The position numbers were made by a program, and so were the translations under genes. Shown piece after piece: positions 54,609 to 64,000 of a stretch of 64,000 bases of DNA (positions within the stretch are counted from its first letter, which is position 1; every line of letters begins with the position of its first letter). The notes below the pieces were generated by a model. The model worked only from the letters and a program-made list of their open reading frames with translations, was not told the DNA's origin and searched no databases. The stretch comes from Sepiola atlantica (lineage: Eukaryota > Mollusca > Cephalopoda > Sepiida > Sepiolidae): NCBI GenBank assembly GCA_963556195.1, contig OY744519.1, positions 32,002,887 through 32,066,886 of the forward strand. The letters are read 5' to 3'.

Positions 54609-55460
54609 GAACTTAAATGTAACATGAAAGTGCACAATTGCAAGCCTTTTGGCTTGACCCAGGCCAATGATCTGGCCAAGGATATGCAATTCAGTGGCAG
54701 GACTGAAGAGCCATTTGTGGACCTATAAACGGTCATTAAATGAAAGAGTGACACTCATCTGACAAGGTGTCGCGGTCATCATATGTGTGTATATATACAC
54801 ATGTATTTTTGCTTGTACAGGCATTTTTGACTACTTATATTCATACATGTTTAGACTTGTCAAGCCAAATCTTTCATCCAAAAAATCTGTTGTTTTTTTT
54901 AGATTATTCATAGAATTTTTTTCATCCAATCTATATAAACAAAACTATACATTGAATATATATATATATTGCAAATACGCGAAATATATATCGCAAAATA
55001 TGGTTGTTTTTGGAGCAATGTGCAAAAGTGGGATTCTTTTTTGCATTTTTGAAGATTCATCATGCCTATAAGATTCAAACTTTTGCAAAAAAAAAAATCT
55101 ATGTTTTGATTGTATAGCAGCAATGAAACTGCTGTTATTTTGAAATAAAGATCAATTTGCTTGATACAATATTTTTACTTCTCTCTCTCTCTCTATCTAT
55201 TTATCTATATATATATATATATAAGGAGATTTAGTGAATTAGAACAACAAGTCTATTATGGCGTACGGTCGTTTCCAAAACATTCTGGAAATACTTTATT
55301 TCATTCTTTAATTTTTTAAAAAGCCAACAAAAGCTACTCCAAAACGTCACTTCATCAACGCCTTTAGCATCACATCTTACAGAAATTAAAGGAAAAAATA
55401 GCAAGCTCGTCTCAGAGGAACATCCATTGGAGGGAGGGCGTACATAGACCAATATTGGAA
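54161..55460. other. Spacer with GT/TA microsatellites
   Basis: (GT)n at 54560-54575 runs into (TA)n at 54575-54606, and another (TA)n lies at 55207-55222. Segment 54607-54780 is less AT-rich (CAAGCCTTTTGGCTTGACCC), repeat-like without a partner here. No gene seen. Confidence 0.4.
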
Positions 55461-55855
55461 GAAGAATAAGTTACAGGTATAAAATAGGGATATAAAGATA
55501 CAAACGATAATATAATAATAAAACCTTATAAACATTATAAAGATTATTAAGAAAAAATGAAAAAAATAAGAACAAAAATAAAGAGTAAAAATAAAATAAA
55601 ATATAATATAAAAATAAAAATAATAGAATATGTGAAGAAAAAATAAAATCAGGGGATAAGAAAAATAAAAATATCAAATAAAAAATAGATAAAATAAAAG
55701 CAAAAATAGAATAAAAATAAAAAATATTAAGATATAAAAATATAAGAAAATATAAAGGAATTAAAAAATTGAAAAATTAAAAATCAAAAAAATTAAAAAT
55801 ATATAAAAAAATATATAAAATCTAGGAATATATATATATATATATATATATGTAG
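55461..55855. repeat. A-rich low-complexity tract
   Basis: Nearly 400 bases of AAATAAAA-type purine/A-rich sequence, ending in (TA)n at 55828-55852 before LINE E. The minus Phe/Leu frame is artefactual. Confidence 0.85.
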
Positions 55856-57260
55856 GAAAAGTGTATTGAACGTCGTCTAGACCTATATCAGGTCTTTGTT
55901 GATCTGCCGAAAGCATTCGATACAGTTCATCTGGATGTGCTGTAGAAGGTATTGGGTAAGTTGGGATGTCCTCCAGACTTTGTTAGACTCCTTCGTTATC
56001 TGCACGACAACATGAAAGCACGTGTCAACTGCAATGGTTGTCTCTCTAAACCCATTGCAGTTGACAATGGTGTTAAACAGGGTGATATACCTGCACCTAC
56101 TTTGTTTTCCATCTGTTTTGTTGTAAATCTGTCATTGGCTTTCACTAACAGTGACAAATGTGTGTATCTTCGATTTTGCACATTGTGTCGGCTGTATAAC
56201 TTACAGCGTTTTAAGACTTTGTCAAGGACATTCTCCACTGTTGTTCGAGATTTGCTCTATGCAAATGATATGGATCTCGTGGCTGACTCGCAGAATGATA
56301 TGCAGGATATCATGGATTACTTTGCATCGGCGTTTAGGAGCATGGGTCTCACAATAAGCCTAGGCAAGACAAAGACTATGTTTGCCTCAGTCCCTGGCAA
56401 CATGTATAAGGAACCAGATATATTTGTTGAAGGCCACAGACTGTCTGTAGTGGATCGTTTTATGTATCTAGGTAGTGTCATTTCGAGGAACAGGTCGTTG
56501 GATGTTGAGATAAGTGGACGTATTGAACAGGCTGGCGTGTTTTTTGGTCATTTGGAAAAGTGGGGGTATCCACCATGTGATATTAGGCTAGAAACTAAGA
56601 TCTCTGTGTATGAGGCCTGCGTGCTATCAACTTTGTTATATGCTTGTGTGACATGGACCACTTACAGAGCTCATATTTGCTTGCGAGAGCGTTTCCAGCA
56701 GAATTTCCTTAGGTGCTTGCTTAACATCTGTTGAGATAGCATCACCCCTGACACCGAAGTGTTGGAACGAGCTGCTGTTCCAAACATCGAGTCTTGTATA
56801 AATAAACGCAGACTTTGTTGGGCTGGTCATCTTATTCATCTTACTGATGACAGACTGTCCAAGCAGGTGATTTATGGGGAACTAACTGGAAATAGTCGCC
56901 CACAGCACAAACCTCGTAAGCGATTCAAAGATTGTCTCAAAGACGATTTAAAGTGCTTTGGAATTGATGTTGGAGGATGGGAGGGGATGGCTGTAGATAG
57001 GTCAGCACGTGGATGAAATATGGAATACTTAAGACGCTAAGCTTGCAATTTGGTAACTATGTCACGTGTAGGTTTGTTGAATCACCAACGAGTGCATATT
57101 TTGCAAAATCAAGCACGGACAAGAGGTAGCTTAATTTATGGTATCCCCTCAGATCATCACAACACCTGCCACTTCTGTGGTATGGTTTTGTAAAAGTCTG
57201 TCAGGCCTGAAGAGCCATATCCACGCCTCTCACTAGGAACTTTTACACTAATATCACATT
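55856..57260 (+). pseudogene. LINE E: RT palm to C-terminal zinc finger, inactivated
   Basis: Starts inside the RT (QVFVDLPKAFDTVHLDVL, then a stop), followed by an open frame 55952-56734: KLGCPPDFVRLLRYLHDNMK, GVKQGDIPAPTLFS (the GxxQGxxxxPxLF RT motif), LLYANDMDLVADS (usually YADD, so the first Asp is Asn here), SLGKTKTMF and FMYLGSVIS. Next come VYEACVLSTLLYACVTWT, NKRRLCWAGHLIHLTDDRLS, and out of frame CHFCG followed by SGLKSHIHASH, a C2H2-type finger. This layout suits LINEs of the RTE/L2-like type ending in a zinc finger. 63545-64000 is a related tail. The 5' endonuclease is missing. Confidence 0.88.
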
Positions 57261-57302
57261 GATATGCCAAAAGTGGTCATATTTGAAATCGAATAGACAG
57301 CC

Positions 57303-57305
<3 letters not shown>

Positions 57306-57333
<28 letters not shown>

Positions 57334-57550
57334 CTAGTAAATATATGCTCCCACCTGTCGCATATTTTTGCTAGCCTAGGAAGATGTTATTATGATGAAC
57401 GAAAATAGACTACACTGCTCCCCTCCAAAGGAGGAGGTAATACGTAAGAGGATGATAGAACAGATACTACACTACTCCACCTGCTCCCTCAAAAAAAGTT
57501 TATGCCTAGGAGGATGGTATCATGATCACAGAACAGATACTACACTATCC
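57306..57550 (-). mobile_element. U2-motif tandem element, inverted partner
   Basis: Minus-strand units: AGTGTAGTATCTGTTCT occurs exactly at 57457-57473 and 57530-57546, with a third diverged unit near 57400-57416. Between them ATGATACCATCCTCC-like sequence and CCTCCTCCTTTGGAGGGG modules repeat. It ends AGCAAAAATATGCGACAGGT then GGGAGCATATATTTAC and (TA)n, the same order as 2342-2872. Confidence 0.75.
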
Positions 57551-57560
57551 TCACCCCGGA

Positions 57561-58769
57561 TCGAACATTGGAAGATAGTCCAATTTAATAGAAATAATAC
57601 TATTGTTTCAGCTTCAGACAGATACCAAATCTCCATCAGTAAAAGATATATATGTTGAAATAGAAGGTTGAGAAAGTGAATAACTCCACAATACAATCAA
57701 TACAAACTTGTTTACAAAGCTAATATTTTGTCTTTATTTATCAAAAGACTTCCTCATACTACAAAGTGAGATTGAATTTTAATCAGAAATTATCAAAGAA
57801 TATATAAGCAGTAGATATAAGGTACAGGGGTTGGGTGGGGGGGAGAAAAATGGAGAGGCAAAGCAGGAACAGAAAAAAATCTAGACATAGAAAAAAGAAA
57901 GAAAAGTAGGATAGAAATCAACCCCCTTTTATATGCCTTCTAATTTTTGTTTCTTTTCTTTACAAAAATTAAAATTATCATTTGATAATAGTTATTAACA
58001 TACGATTTTTTGAAAATGGCCTGTGAAATAGCTTGATTATGCTCAAAATACCATCGCGAGTAGATGCTCTCTCAATTCTTTGAAAGAACACAAAAACAAT
58101 AAATAAGATACTTTTTTTAAAATTAAACTGAAATGTTTTAATTTTTCTCAAACCTTTTAGAATTAAAAAAAATATTTTTATGATTTTGAAGCTTTTGTTC
58201 TGCACTGAATAATTATTGTTCAAATTTAAATTTTTTTTTTTTATTGAATAGAAAATTAAATAAAATGTTTTTTTTTTTTTTTTAATAATTTATGAATATT
58301 ATTTGTAAATGGTATTTACTGAAGATGCCAATAAAATTGAAAATCTTCTGGAATTCTAAGACTAGAAGAAGTACTTTTTTCTGTTGGCCAATATTAACTC
58401 CTACTCCCTAGGAATATGAAAAAATGGAATGTTGAGCCAGATAAAATATTTTTTAATAAAATTAATTGGAAATACATTTTCTTAAAAAAAATTTTTTTTT
58501 TTTTTAGAAATATAGTCGGATGTAAACCAAATGTTTATGGGGAAACAGATTTTTAATCTTTGCTCTATTTTAAATTCTATCTAAGTTTACTTTATATACG
58601 GCATGTTTGGAAAAGTAATGGGATTCATTCATTTCATATGAATTGGATGATTCTATTGTTGGCATTGGTTTACCGGATATCTTTCTAGTTAGAATTCTTT
58701 CTAGAAACCCATCGAGTACTTACGGGAGAGACCACGTGCAAGTTGCCGACATCCTAAGTGAAAGTGTAT
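57561..58769. other. Spacer, no gene seen
   Basis: AT-rich with poly-T/A runs. CTGAAGATGC-CAAT-AAA-ATTG-AAAA near 58322-58346 is a weak hammerhead-like pattern without stems I or III. Confidence 0.4.
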
Positions 58770-58832
58770 CTCTGGATTCAAACTTGGCACCCCCAGGTTG
58801 TTAGTCCGTGTCGTTAACCACTTAGCCACCAT
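58770..58832 (-). mobile_element. tRNA-like SINE head
   Basis: Minus strand GGTGGCTAAGTGGTTAACGA (A box) and CAAGTTTGAATCCAG (B box), 35-40 bases apart. No cloverleaf is completed. Confidence 0.65.
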
Positions 58833-59576
58833 CACCTCCCATCAATGGGATAACTTTGGGATTATGTTCTATATGTGTATATAGGTTCGGAAACGCTTGG
58901 TTTCCAAGTTATAGGCCATTGAAACAAATACTGATCAAGATTCTTTATTGTAAACATCTAATACATACAATGTGCGTGATAGTGTTATGTTATTTATACA
59001 TATTGGATAGGATCACAAGTAAAATAAGCCTGGTCCTGGTGTTGCCACATACACCAACAAAACCATGAAAAAATGACACCAAACAAATATAAAAACTAAG
59101 AAAGATCTGAGCGTCATGATTGGCAGTGGCCCCTTTGATACTCCACATGGCAGACCTGGTCAGTATCCTGCGAATGTTGACCCTTCTTTTTTTAGGTAAC
59201 AGAATACAGCAGACCAAATATAGTTAAAAAAAATATGATCAGCACAAACCAAAGATTGAAGAAACATGTCGCAAAGGAAATTAGACGAGTGCGATTACAA
59301 AAGAAGCCTCCACACAAAGAGGCTCCTTTGCACATATAGAACATAATCCTGAAGTTATGCCATCGATTTTCTAAACACCGTTTTTAACTTAAAAAAATAA
59401 TTATAGGATATCTTATAGAATTTCAAGAGAAAATTGCAATTAAGCAACTTGAATAAAATTCTACATACATTGGGAAAGATTTACAGACAAAATTATTTTA
59501 GTCAGCATCGAAAAGGTTGTCGACAGGAAATTGCAAATTGCTTCCAAAACTTTTAAATGGAAAGGTGACTCTAGTT
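58833..59576. other. Spacer, no gene seen
   Basis: Mixed-composition DNA; frames at 58856 and 58990 are short and overlap on opposite strands. Confidence 0.35.
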
Positions 59577-59887
59577 GCTATTTACCTCCTTTCCCCACGG
59601 GAAGATGTGACATGAGGTCGGAAGGTGGGAATTGAATAGCCAGCACACAAGAGGTGGGTGCACTCTGGCCTACAAAACATGCTTGAAAAGTCTGGTAGGG
59701 GCGCCTCAGCCGATTAGCAATAAACTAACCTCTTCTCAAAGAAGGTAAAGCCTAGGAGGTTGAACCTCCTAGAACGGCACAGAACCATACCTCAGTCCAA
59801 CAAAAGCAAGGTGATCACCTACTTAAAAATGACACAGACTCTGTTGGACTGATTGTCGAGGACGTATCCTCGACTGGTATGAACCCC
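59577..59887 (-). mobile_element. SINE V2, best-preserved copy
   Basis: On the minus strand it begins with TACCAGTCGAGGATACGTCC, whose GTCGAGGA-TACG-TCCTCGAC is a perfect hairpin (59855-59874), then ACAATCAGTCCAACAGAGTC, the AGGAGGTTCAACCTCCT hairpin, GGCTGAGGCGCCCCTACCAG, and a tail ending GTGGGGAAAGGAGGTAAATA. The body and tail match the U2-headed SINE, so the two families differ mainly by head. Confidence 0.9.
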
Positions 59888-61329
59888 TGGTTGATTTGAG
59901 TTATGCGCGGCCACTTTTCAATTTAAGTTTTTAAGGCAATCTACGTTTACATTTCCTGCTTACAACCTTTGTTGTGTTGACACTAAATGATTTCTTTTCC
60001 CGTTTTAACGTTATTGTCGTATGTGCTGCATAAATCTTTTTATTTTTCAAATAGTTACGCACGTGCCCAAAACATCCCGTTGTACGTCTTCATTTTTCCT
60101 ATGTTTTTGCCATTGTTTCAATAAGTTTAAAGTCTTAACTTTTTCTGAAGAACGAAACCGGTAAAGCTCTCGTTTTTTGGTGATTTATTTCTGTGGTTAA
60201 TTTGTTTTTCCTTTTGTCTTTTTTCACACACTAACTTTATATATATATATATATATATACAGAGATATAGATTTTTATTTTGTGCTCATCAATATTTATC
60301 CAAACATTTAGAAAATGTCTATTTGATGTGATGATACAGTTTGATAATATTCTTAATCTTTTCTTTTCCTTTTTCTTTTTAGGTAAGTCCCTGCCTTAAA
60401 TGTTTATAGTTTCCATTTAACGGAGATTTTTGAATAAATATGCAGTCTGTATGCAATCTTGATTCTCCTCTGGTATGTATGGATCATCGTTGTTTTATGG
60501 TTTATGTTAATAGTTGAAGCATAGCTACAGATCATTGGTCCTGTGGATGGCATGAAATTACGTTTGATTGTGAGGCCACATCTTGGGAGATTTCTCAAGT
60601 CCTTCCTGACTTACCATCACTTACAGGTCTATTCAGATCCGGAATTGTCAGGGTCCTATCTATAGGTTAAATGTAATCTTAATGAGTATGACACAAAACG
60701 GCATTGAATACCCCAAAAGTGGTTGACATGCCATAAAACAAAATAACCAATTTTTTGCATAGTGTTTTTTTTTGGGGGGGGGGGGTCATTTTTGACGGTG
60801 GATATACACTAGATAAATGGGTTATGAACCTTACCTGGACAGAGTAAAAATAAAAAAATCTCTGCAAGAAAAAAAAAACTGTTGAGACCCGTATTTTTAA
60901 ATGAATGCAAATTTGTTATGTACGCATTTCAAAGTAAAGGATAGATCTCTACCGGATTTCGCATTTCGTAACAGATTGACAAAGGGGGTAGGTTTCTCTA
61001 AGAATTCTGACTCCTTAATGGGGAAAAAAAGAACACAAAAATATATTAAACCGTCTTAAAATTGAATTCTGAACGCTGGAGAACGGACCCTCATGGATCA
61101 GGGTTGAAGGTGTTGTCTGGATACTTTTATCTCAGATGGGCTGGTACACTCTTGAAGAAGGAGACGATGATGATTTTCACTTAAAATATATTTTATTGGT
61201 CTTAGCTATAGATATCCTTTTCACATAGCTAAGAGTTGCTTCCCTTTATATCGATCAACTGCTGACTTGCTGACTGTAATATAGGATCAGTGAATCTTTA
61301 AATAGGGTCTTTGTTTCTAGGACAAATTT
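59888..61329. other. Spacer, no gene seen
   Basis: (TA)n at 60239-60259 and a G-run near 60775-60785. No repeat partner or coding domain recognised; frames are short. Confidence 0.4.
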
Positions 61330-61845
61330 TTTTTTTAAACCCCAGAGGGGCATGAGGGTGTCTGGTGCAGCAACTCCTAGCCCTTCCCTCTTGGACAGGG
61401 TGGAGAAAAGAATTTTTAACCTAATAGGTCCCGCATTATCTGCCAAGCCCCTGTCCCATTGCTGCAGTGTTGCAGCCATGTGCTTGTTTTATAAGTACTT
61501 CCACGAAATGTGCTCCAATGAACATACTGCACTTGTATCCCCATCAACATAAATACCCCTCCAACCTACCCGGCTCCCACTCCTTCACTGTAGGGGTTCC
61601 TAGATGCTGGAAGATTTCCAACTCTAAAAGTTTCTTTCCTCTGACTACTTGCCTTTGGAACTCACTCTTTGTTTCTACATGTTGGTACACATGCAGAAAT
61701 TTAAATTCAATAGGAACAAGCATCTTGCTGCCCAACTCCCTACACAGGTATCATTAAAATCTGGCCCCTATCACAGTAGCCCCTTATTCTTCAGTGACAA
61801 TATGCCTTGTTTGGGGCAAACAAAATTTTTTTTTTAAATTTAAAA
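61330..61845 (+). mobile_element. LINE A C-terminal and 3' UTR fragment
   Basis: Encodes GAATPSPSLLDRVEKRIFNL then IGPALSAKPLSHCCSVAAMC and LFYKYFHEMCSNEHTAL. After frameshifts the 3' UTR reads CACAGTAGCCCCTTATTCTT and ATGCCTTGTTTGGGGCAAAC, ending in poly-T/A. Confidence 0.87.
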
Positions 61846-61869
61846 TTTTTTTTTTTTAAACTTGCATTA

Positions 61870-62450
61870 AGTATTATAAAGTTTATCCAGCAACTGAATT
61901 CTCACTTCAAATCCTTTCTAGTCACATGATTAAAATAACCTATCATATACACTGCCCATATACAGCACTCAAAGCTGGACCTTGTCAATCATCCCTATTA
62001 ACAATATGCACTTGATATCTCATATCTACACTTAACTTCAAAGGCATATTACTGCTAAACTCCGATCTTGTAAGATTTTCACAGCAAAAACTCGTCTTCT
62101 ACCACAACTGCAAAGAATTTTTCTTTCCTCCTCTATATGCTAACATCAAATGAAATATTCTACGAACAGTTTATTTACAAGAACTTCCCATCTGTGGAAC
62201 ACAATACCACTGGACTGCTTCCCTGCAGGCTACAACATAGTCTTCAAATCTAATGTCAACAAATACTTATCTTAAGCCATCCTCATAAGTAATCAAATTT
62301 TGTTCATTCCATTCATCATTTTCAATCCTTTCATGATATACTTTATCACTTTATCATTCAAAAACAATCCATCTATCTCATTAACCCTTATCCTCGGGTG
62401 GCTTTTGGTTTTGATAAAGGGTGACTCATTAGTAAAAAAAAGAACTTTTT
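61870..62450 (+). mobile_element. LINE B 3' fragment
   Basis: Decayed C-terminus (traces of EQFIYKNFPSVEHNTTGLLP) followed by the LINE B 3' UTR to TTAACCCTTATCCTCGGGTG, AAAGGGTGACTCATTAGTAA and an A tail. Confidence 0.8.
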
Positions 62451-62462
62451 AAATAATTAGTA

Positions 62463-62490
62463 CTAGCGGGACCCGTGTAAATTACACGGA
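62463..62490 (-). mobile_element. Helitron-like 3' end
   Basis: Minus strand CCGTGTAATTTACACGG, a perfect hairpin, then GTCCCGCTAGT: the textbook hairpin-plus-CTAG terminus. The partner 5' end is not identified. Confidence 0.55.
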
Positions 62491-63005
62491 ATGATGTGGT
62501 AGCAAAAACAATGTTATGAGGTAAAGGGTGGGTGATAAATTGAATTGCTTCTCGTCACACGTTAATAAAAGAGATTAATTTTTTATGTGTTTTTCAATTT
62601 TGCAAGTTGTGTTGTAACTACATGCTTTGCTTTGCTTAAAGTATTTCGCGAATCGAGAATTCTCTAAGAGTCTTCAAGCGTTGCAGAACAACGAAAAAAT
62701 TCCAGAGGATTGTGTCTAATAAATAAAAGCGGTTTCGTGTCCGTCCGTCAGACTTTTTTCTCGATTTGATCAATCGACTAATTCCGATTTCGACGACTAA
62801 ACCTAACTTTGTAAATGCTTTAGATTAAATTAAATTTGGCTCCAATTCATAAGTAGCATACAAAGATTCGGAAGGTCGTTGCTTTTGATGTAAGCGTGAC
62901 ACACAAAATAACGCACATGCTATCGTATTAATATGTGTCTTCCCGGTCGCCCCCTCCCTACAGTCCCCCCCCCCCCTTCGATGTAAAAAAAAAAAATCTT
63001 AGAGG
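62491..63005. other. Spacer; possible Helitron 5' end
   Basis: TCTAATAAATAAAAGCGGTT near 62716 then TCGTGTCCGTCCGTCAGAC looks like a Helitron 5' start in plus orientation. GATGTAAGCGTGACACAC at 62888 recurs as GATGTAAGGGTGACACAC at 63159, a short local direct repeat. Confidence 0.4.
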
Positions 63006-63076
63006 TTGGTTGGGATCGAACTATAAATCAGTCATGCCGACGTCAAAATCCTACGTTGCTAACCATTGCGCCAAAG
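63006..63076 (-). mobile_element. tRNA-like SINE head
   Basis: Minus strand TTTGGCGCAATGGTTAGCAA (A box) and TATAGTTCGATCCCAACCA (B box and 3' arm). The arms TTGG/CCAA could pair, but the middle does not give a clean anticodon stem. Confidence 0.65.
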
Positions 63077-63520
63077 GGAAATACTTGAAAATATTACGAA
63101 AATTAGGTGACTTGAATGCTTTTCTAAATCTAGGTGCAGCACGCATGCGCAGAGCTTTTGATGTAAGGGTGACACACGAACACACACGCTATCATATTGA
63201 TATATTGATAATTCTAATTTGTAAACGACCTGGCCTTCATAGATGGAAGTAGAAAAAAATAAAGATTGGTAATTTTTAAAAAGAAGGAAGAAAGAATTAA
63301 AAGAGTAGAGACATTTTGACAGTTATTCATGTAATCCAAATAATCTTATATTAAATGAATCACGTGATTAATCACGTGTTACTTGTTGAAGGAATTGCTC
63401 TCTCATTTCAAGCGTTGCATCTATTTCAAACAGTGAAGAGGTCTAGTTGATCTCAAGCTAGGACCAAAACATGTCTGAAAATTTGTAGACAAAAATGTTT
63501 GTATGAATAAAGTTTTATAC

Positions 63521-63523
<3 letters not shown>
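63077..63523. other. Spacer
   Basis: ACACACGAACACACACGC and AT-rich sequence. AATGTTTGTATGAATAAAG near 63496 also occurs at 41706, a small shared tail. No gene seen. Confidence 0.4.

Positions 63524-63558
<35 letters not shown>
63524..63558. repeat. (TA)n microsatellite
   Basis: TA tract immediately 5' of the terminal LINE fragment. Confidence 0.95.
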
Positions 63559-63559
<1 letters not shown>

Positions 63560-64000
63560 TTAGTGACCATCATTGAGGTCACCATCGTCCACCGCCTCAG
63601 CTGGGCAGACCACATCTACAGAATGGATCCATCCAGGCTCCATAAGAAAATGCTCTATAGCGAGCTTGCCAATAGGACCAGACCACGAGAAGCCCTGAAA
63701 ATGCGCTATAAAGACCAGCTGAAGCACACTCTGGCCGTAACCAACATAGACCCATCCTCGTGGGAACAAACTGCCAGGAACCGGAACACGTGGAGAAAAA
63801 CATGTCAAGGCATCACGGACTTTGAGAAGAGGAGCAAAAATGAAGAGGCAAGATGAATGGGAAGAGAGCGGCGTGAACAACCTCGTCCGCCCCCTACCCT
63901 TCCCTGTGAACACAGTCTATGGTGGAAGAGCCGCGAACAGTCTTCCACCATATACCGAGCCTCTGAAGCCACGTCACTCATAAACATTAATAAAGAGGAT
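63559..64000 (+). mobile_element. LINE E-type C-terminal fragment, runs off the window
   Basis: An open frame up to 63856 encodes HRLSWADHIYRMDPSRLHKK, LYSELANRTRPREALKMRYK and NIDPSSWEQTARNRNTWRKT, equivalent to the RLCWAGHLIHLTDDRLSKQ region of LINE E. A degraded zinc-finger region follows near 63900. It is GC-richer than its surroundings, suggesting a younger insertion. The 3' end lies beyond the window. Confidence 0.82.

Noticed and set aside
55471..55677. Phe/Leu-rich membrane-like frame
   Set aside because: Low-complexity A-rich tract read on the minus strand.

Overview
The window is animal genomic DNA: AT-rich, full of (TA)n microsatellites, and built almost wholly from interspersed repeats. 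I found no convincing host protein-coding gene, rRNA gene or intact tRNA gene. The repeat mix (several non-LTR retrotransposon families, tRNA-headed SINEs, an snRNA-headed SINE, many inverted-repeat elements, long (TA)n tracts) best fits a lophotrochozoan. A mollusc, quite possibly a cephalopod, is my inference; no diagnostic host gene confirms it.

Layout. 1-5.9 kb: spacer, a tRNA-like SINE head, a tandem array of a U2-snRNA-like motif, a long hairpin and Helitron-like ends. 5.9-10.3 kb: a SINE split by a LINE, a U2-headed SINE, an unclassified element and a 1-kb LINE fragment. 10.4-13.0 kb: a 29-30 bp pyrimidine minisatellite and an AT-trinucleotide array. 13.2-19.2 kb: LINE fragments, a second U2-headed SINE, a mariner-like MITE, and a fold-back with a SINE at its centre. 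19.2-27.8 kb: SINEs, a palindromic repeat with hammerhead-like cores, and LINE and Helitron-like pieces. 27.9-29.1 kb: a 23-bp minisatellite of about 50 units. 29-38 kb: dispersed repeats, a MITE and a head-to-head dimer inserted into an older repeat, a frameshifted LTR-retrotransposon Gag, and nested LINEs. 38-47.9 kb: SINEs, Helitron-like elements, and nested inverted repeats, one carrying the best hammerhead-ribozyme candidate. 47.9-50.8 kb: the most complete LINE, with endonuclease, RT, C-terminus and 3' UTR, all inactivated. 51-64 kb: more LINE, SINE and dispersed copies, including an RT fragment ending in a zinc-finger motif and an inverted partner of the U2-motif array.

Nothing here works as an operon or pathway. 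The content is a record of transposition: LINE RTs (families I call A to F) probably supplied the machinery for the SINEs, and several insertions can be ordered because younger elements split older ones. The most unusual signals are (1) the U2-snRNA-headed SINE and the related U2-motif tandem element, and (2) hammerhead-ribozyme-like cores, CTGANGA-stem-GAAA, recurring inside inverted-repeat elements and SINE tails, with one nearly complete three-stem candidate at 42189-42236.
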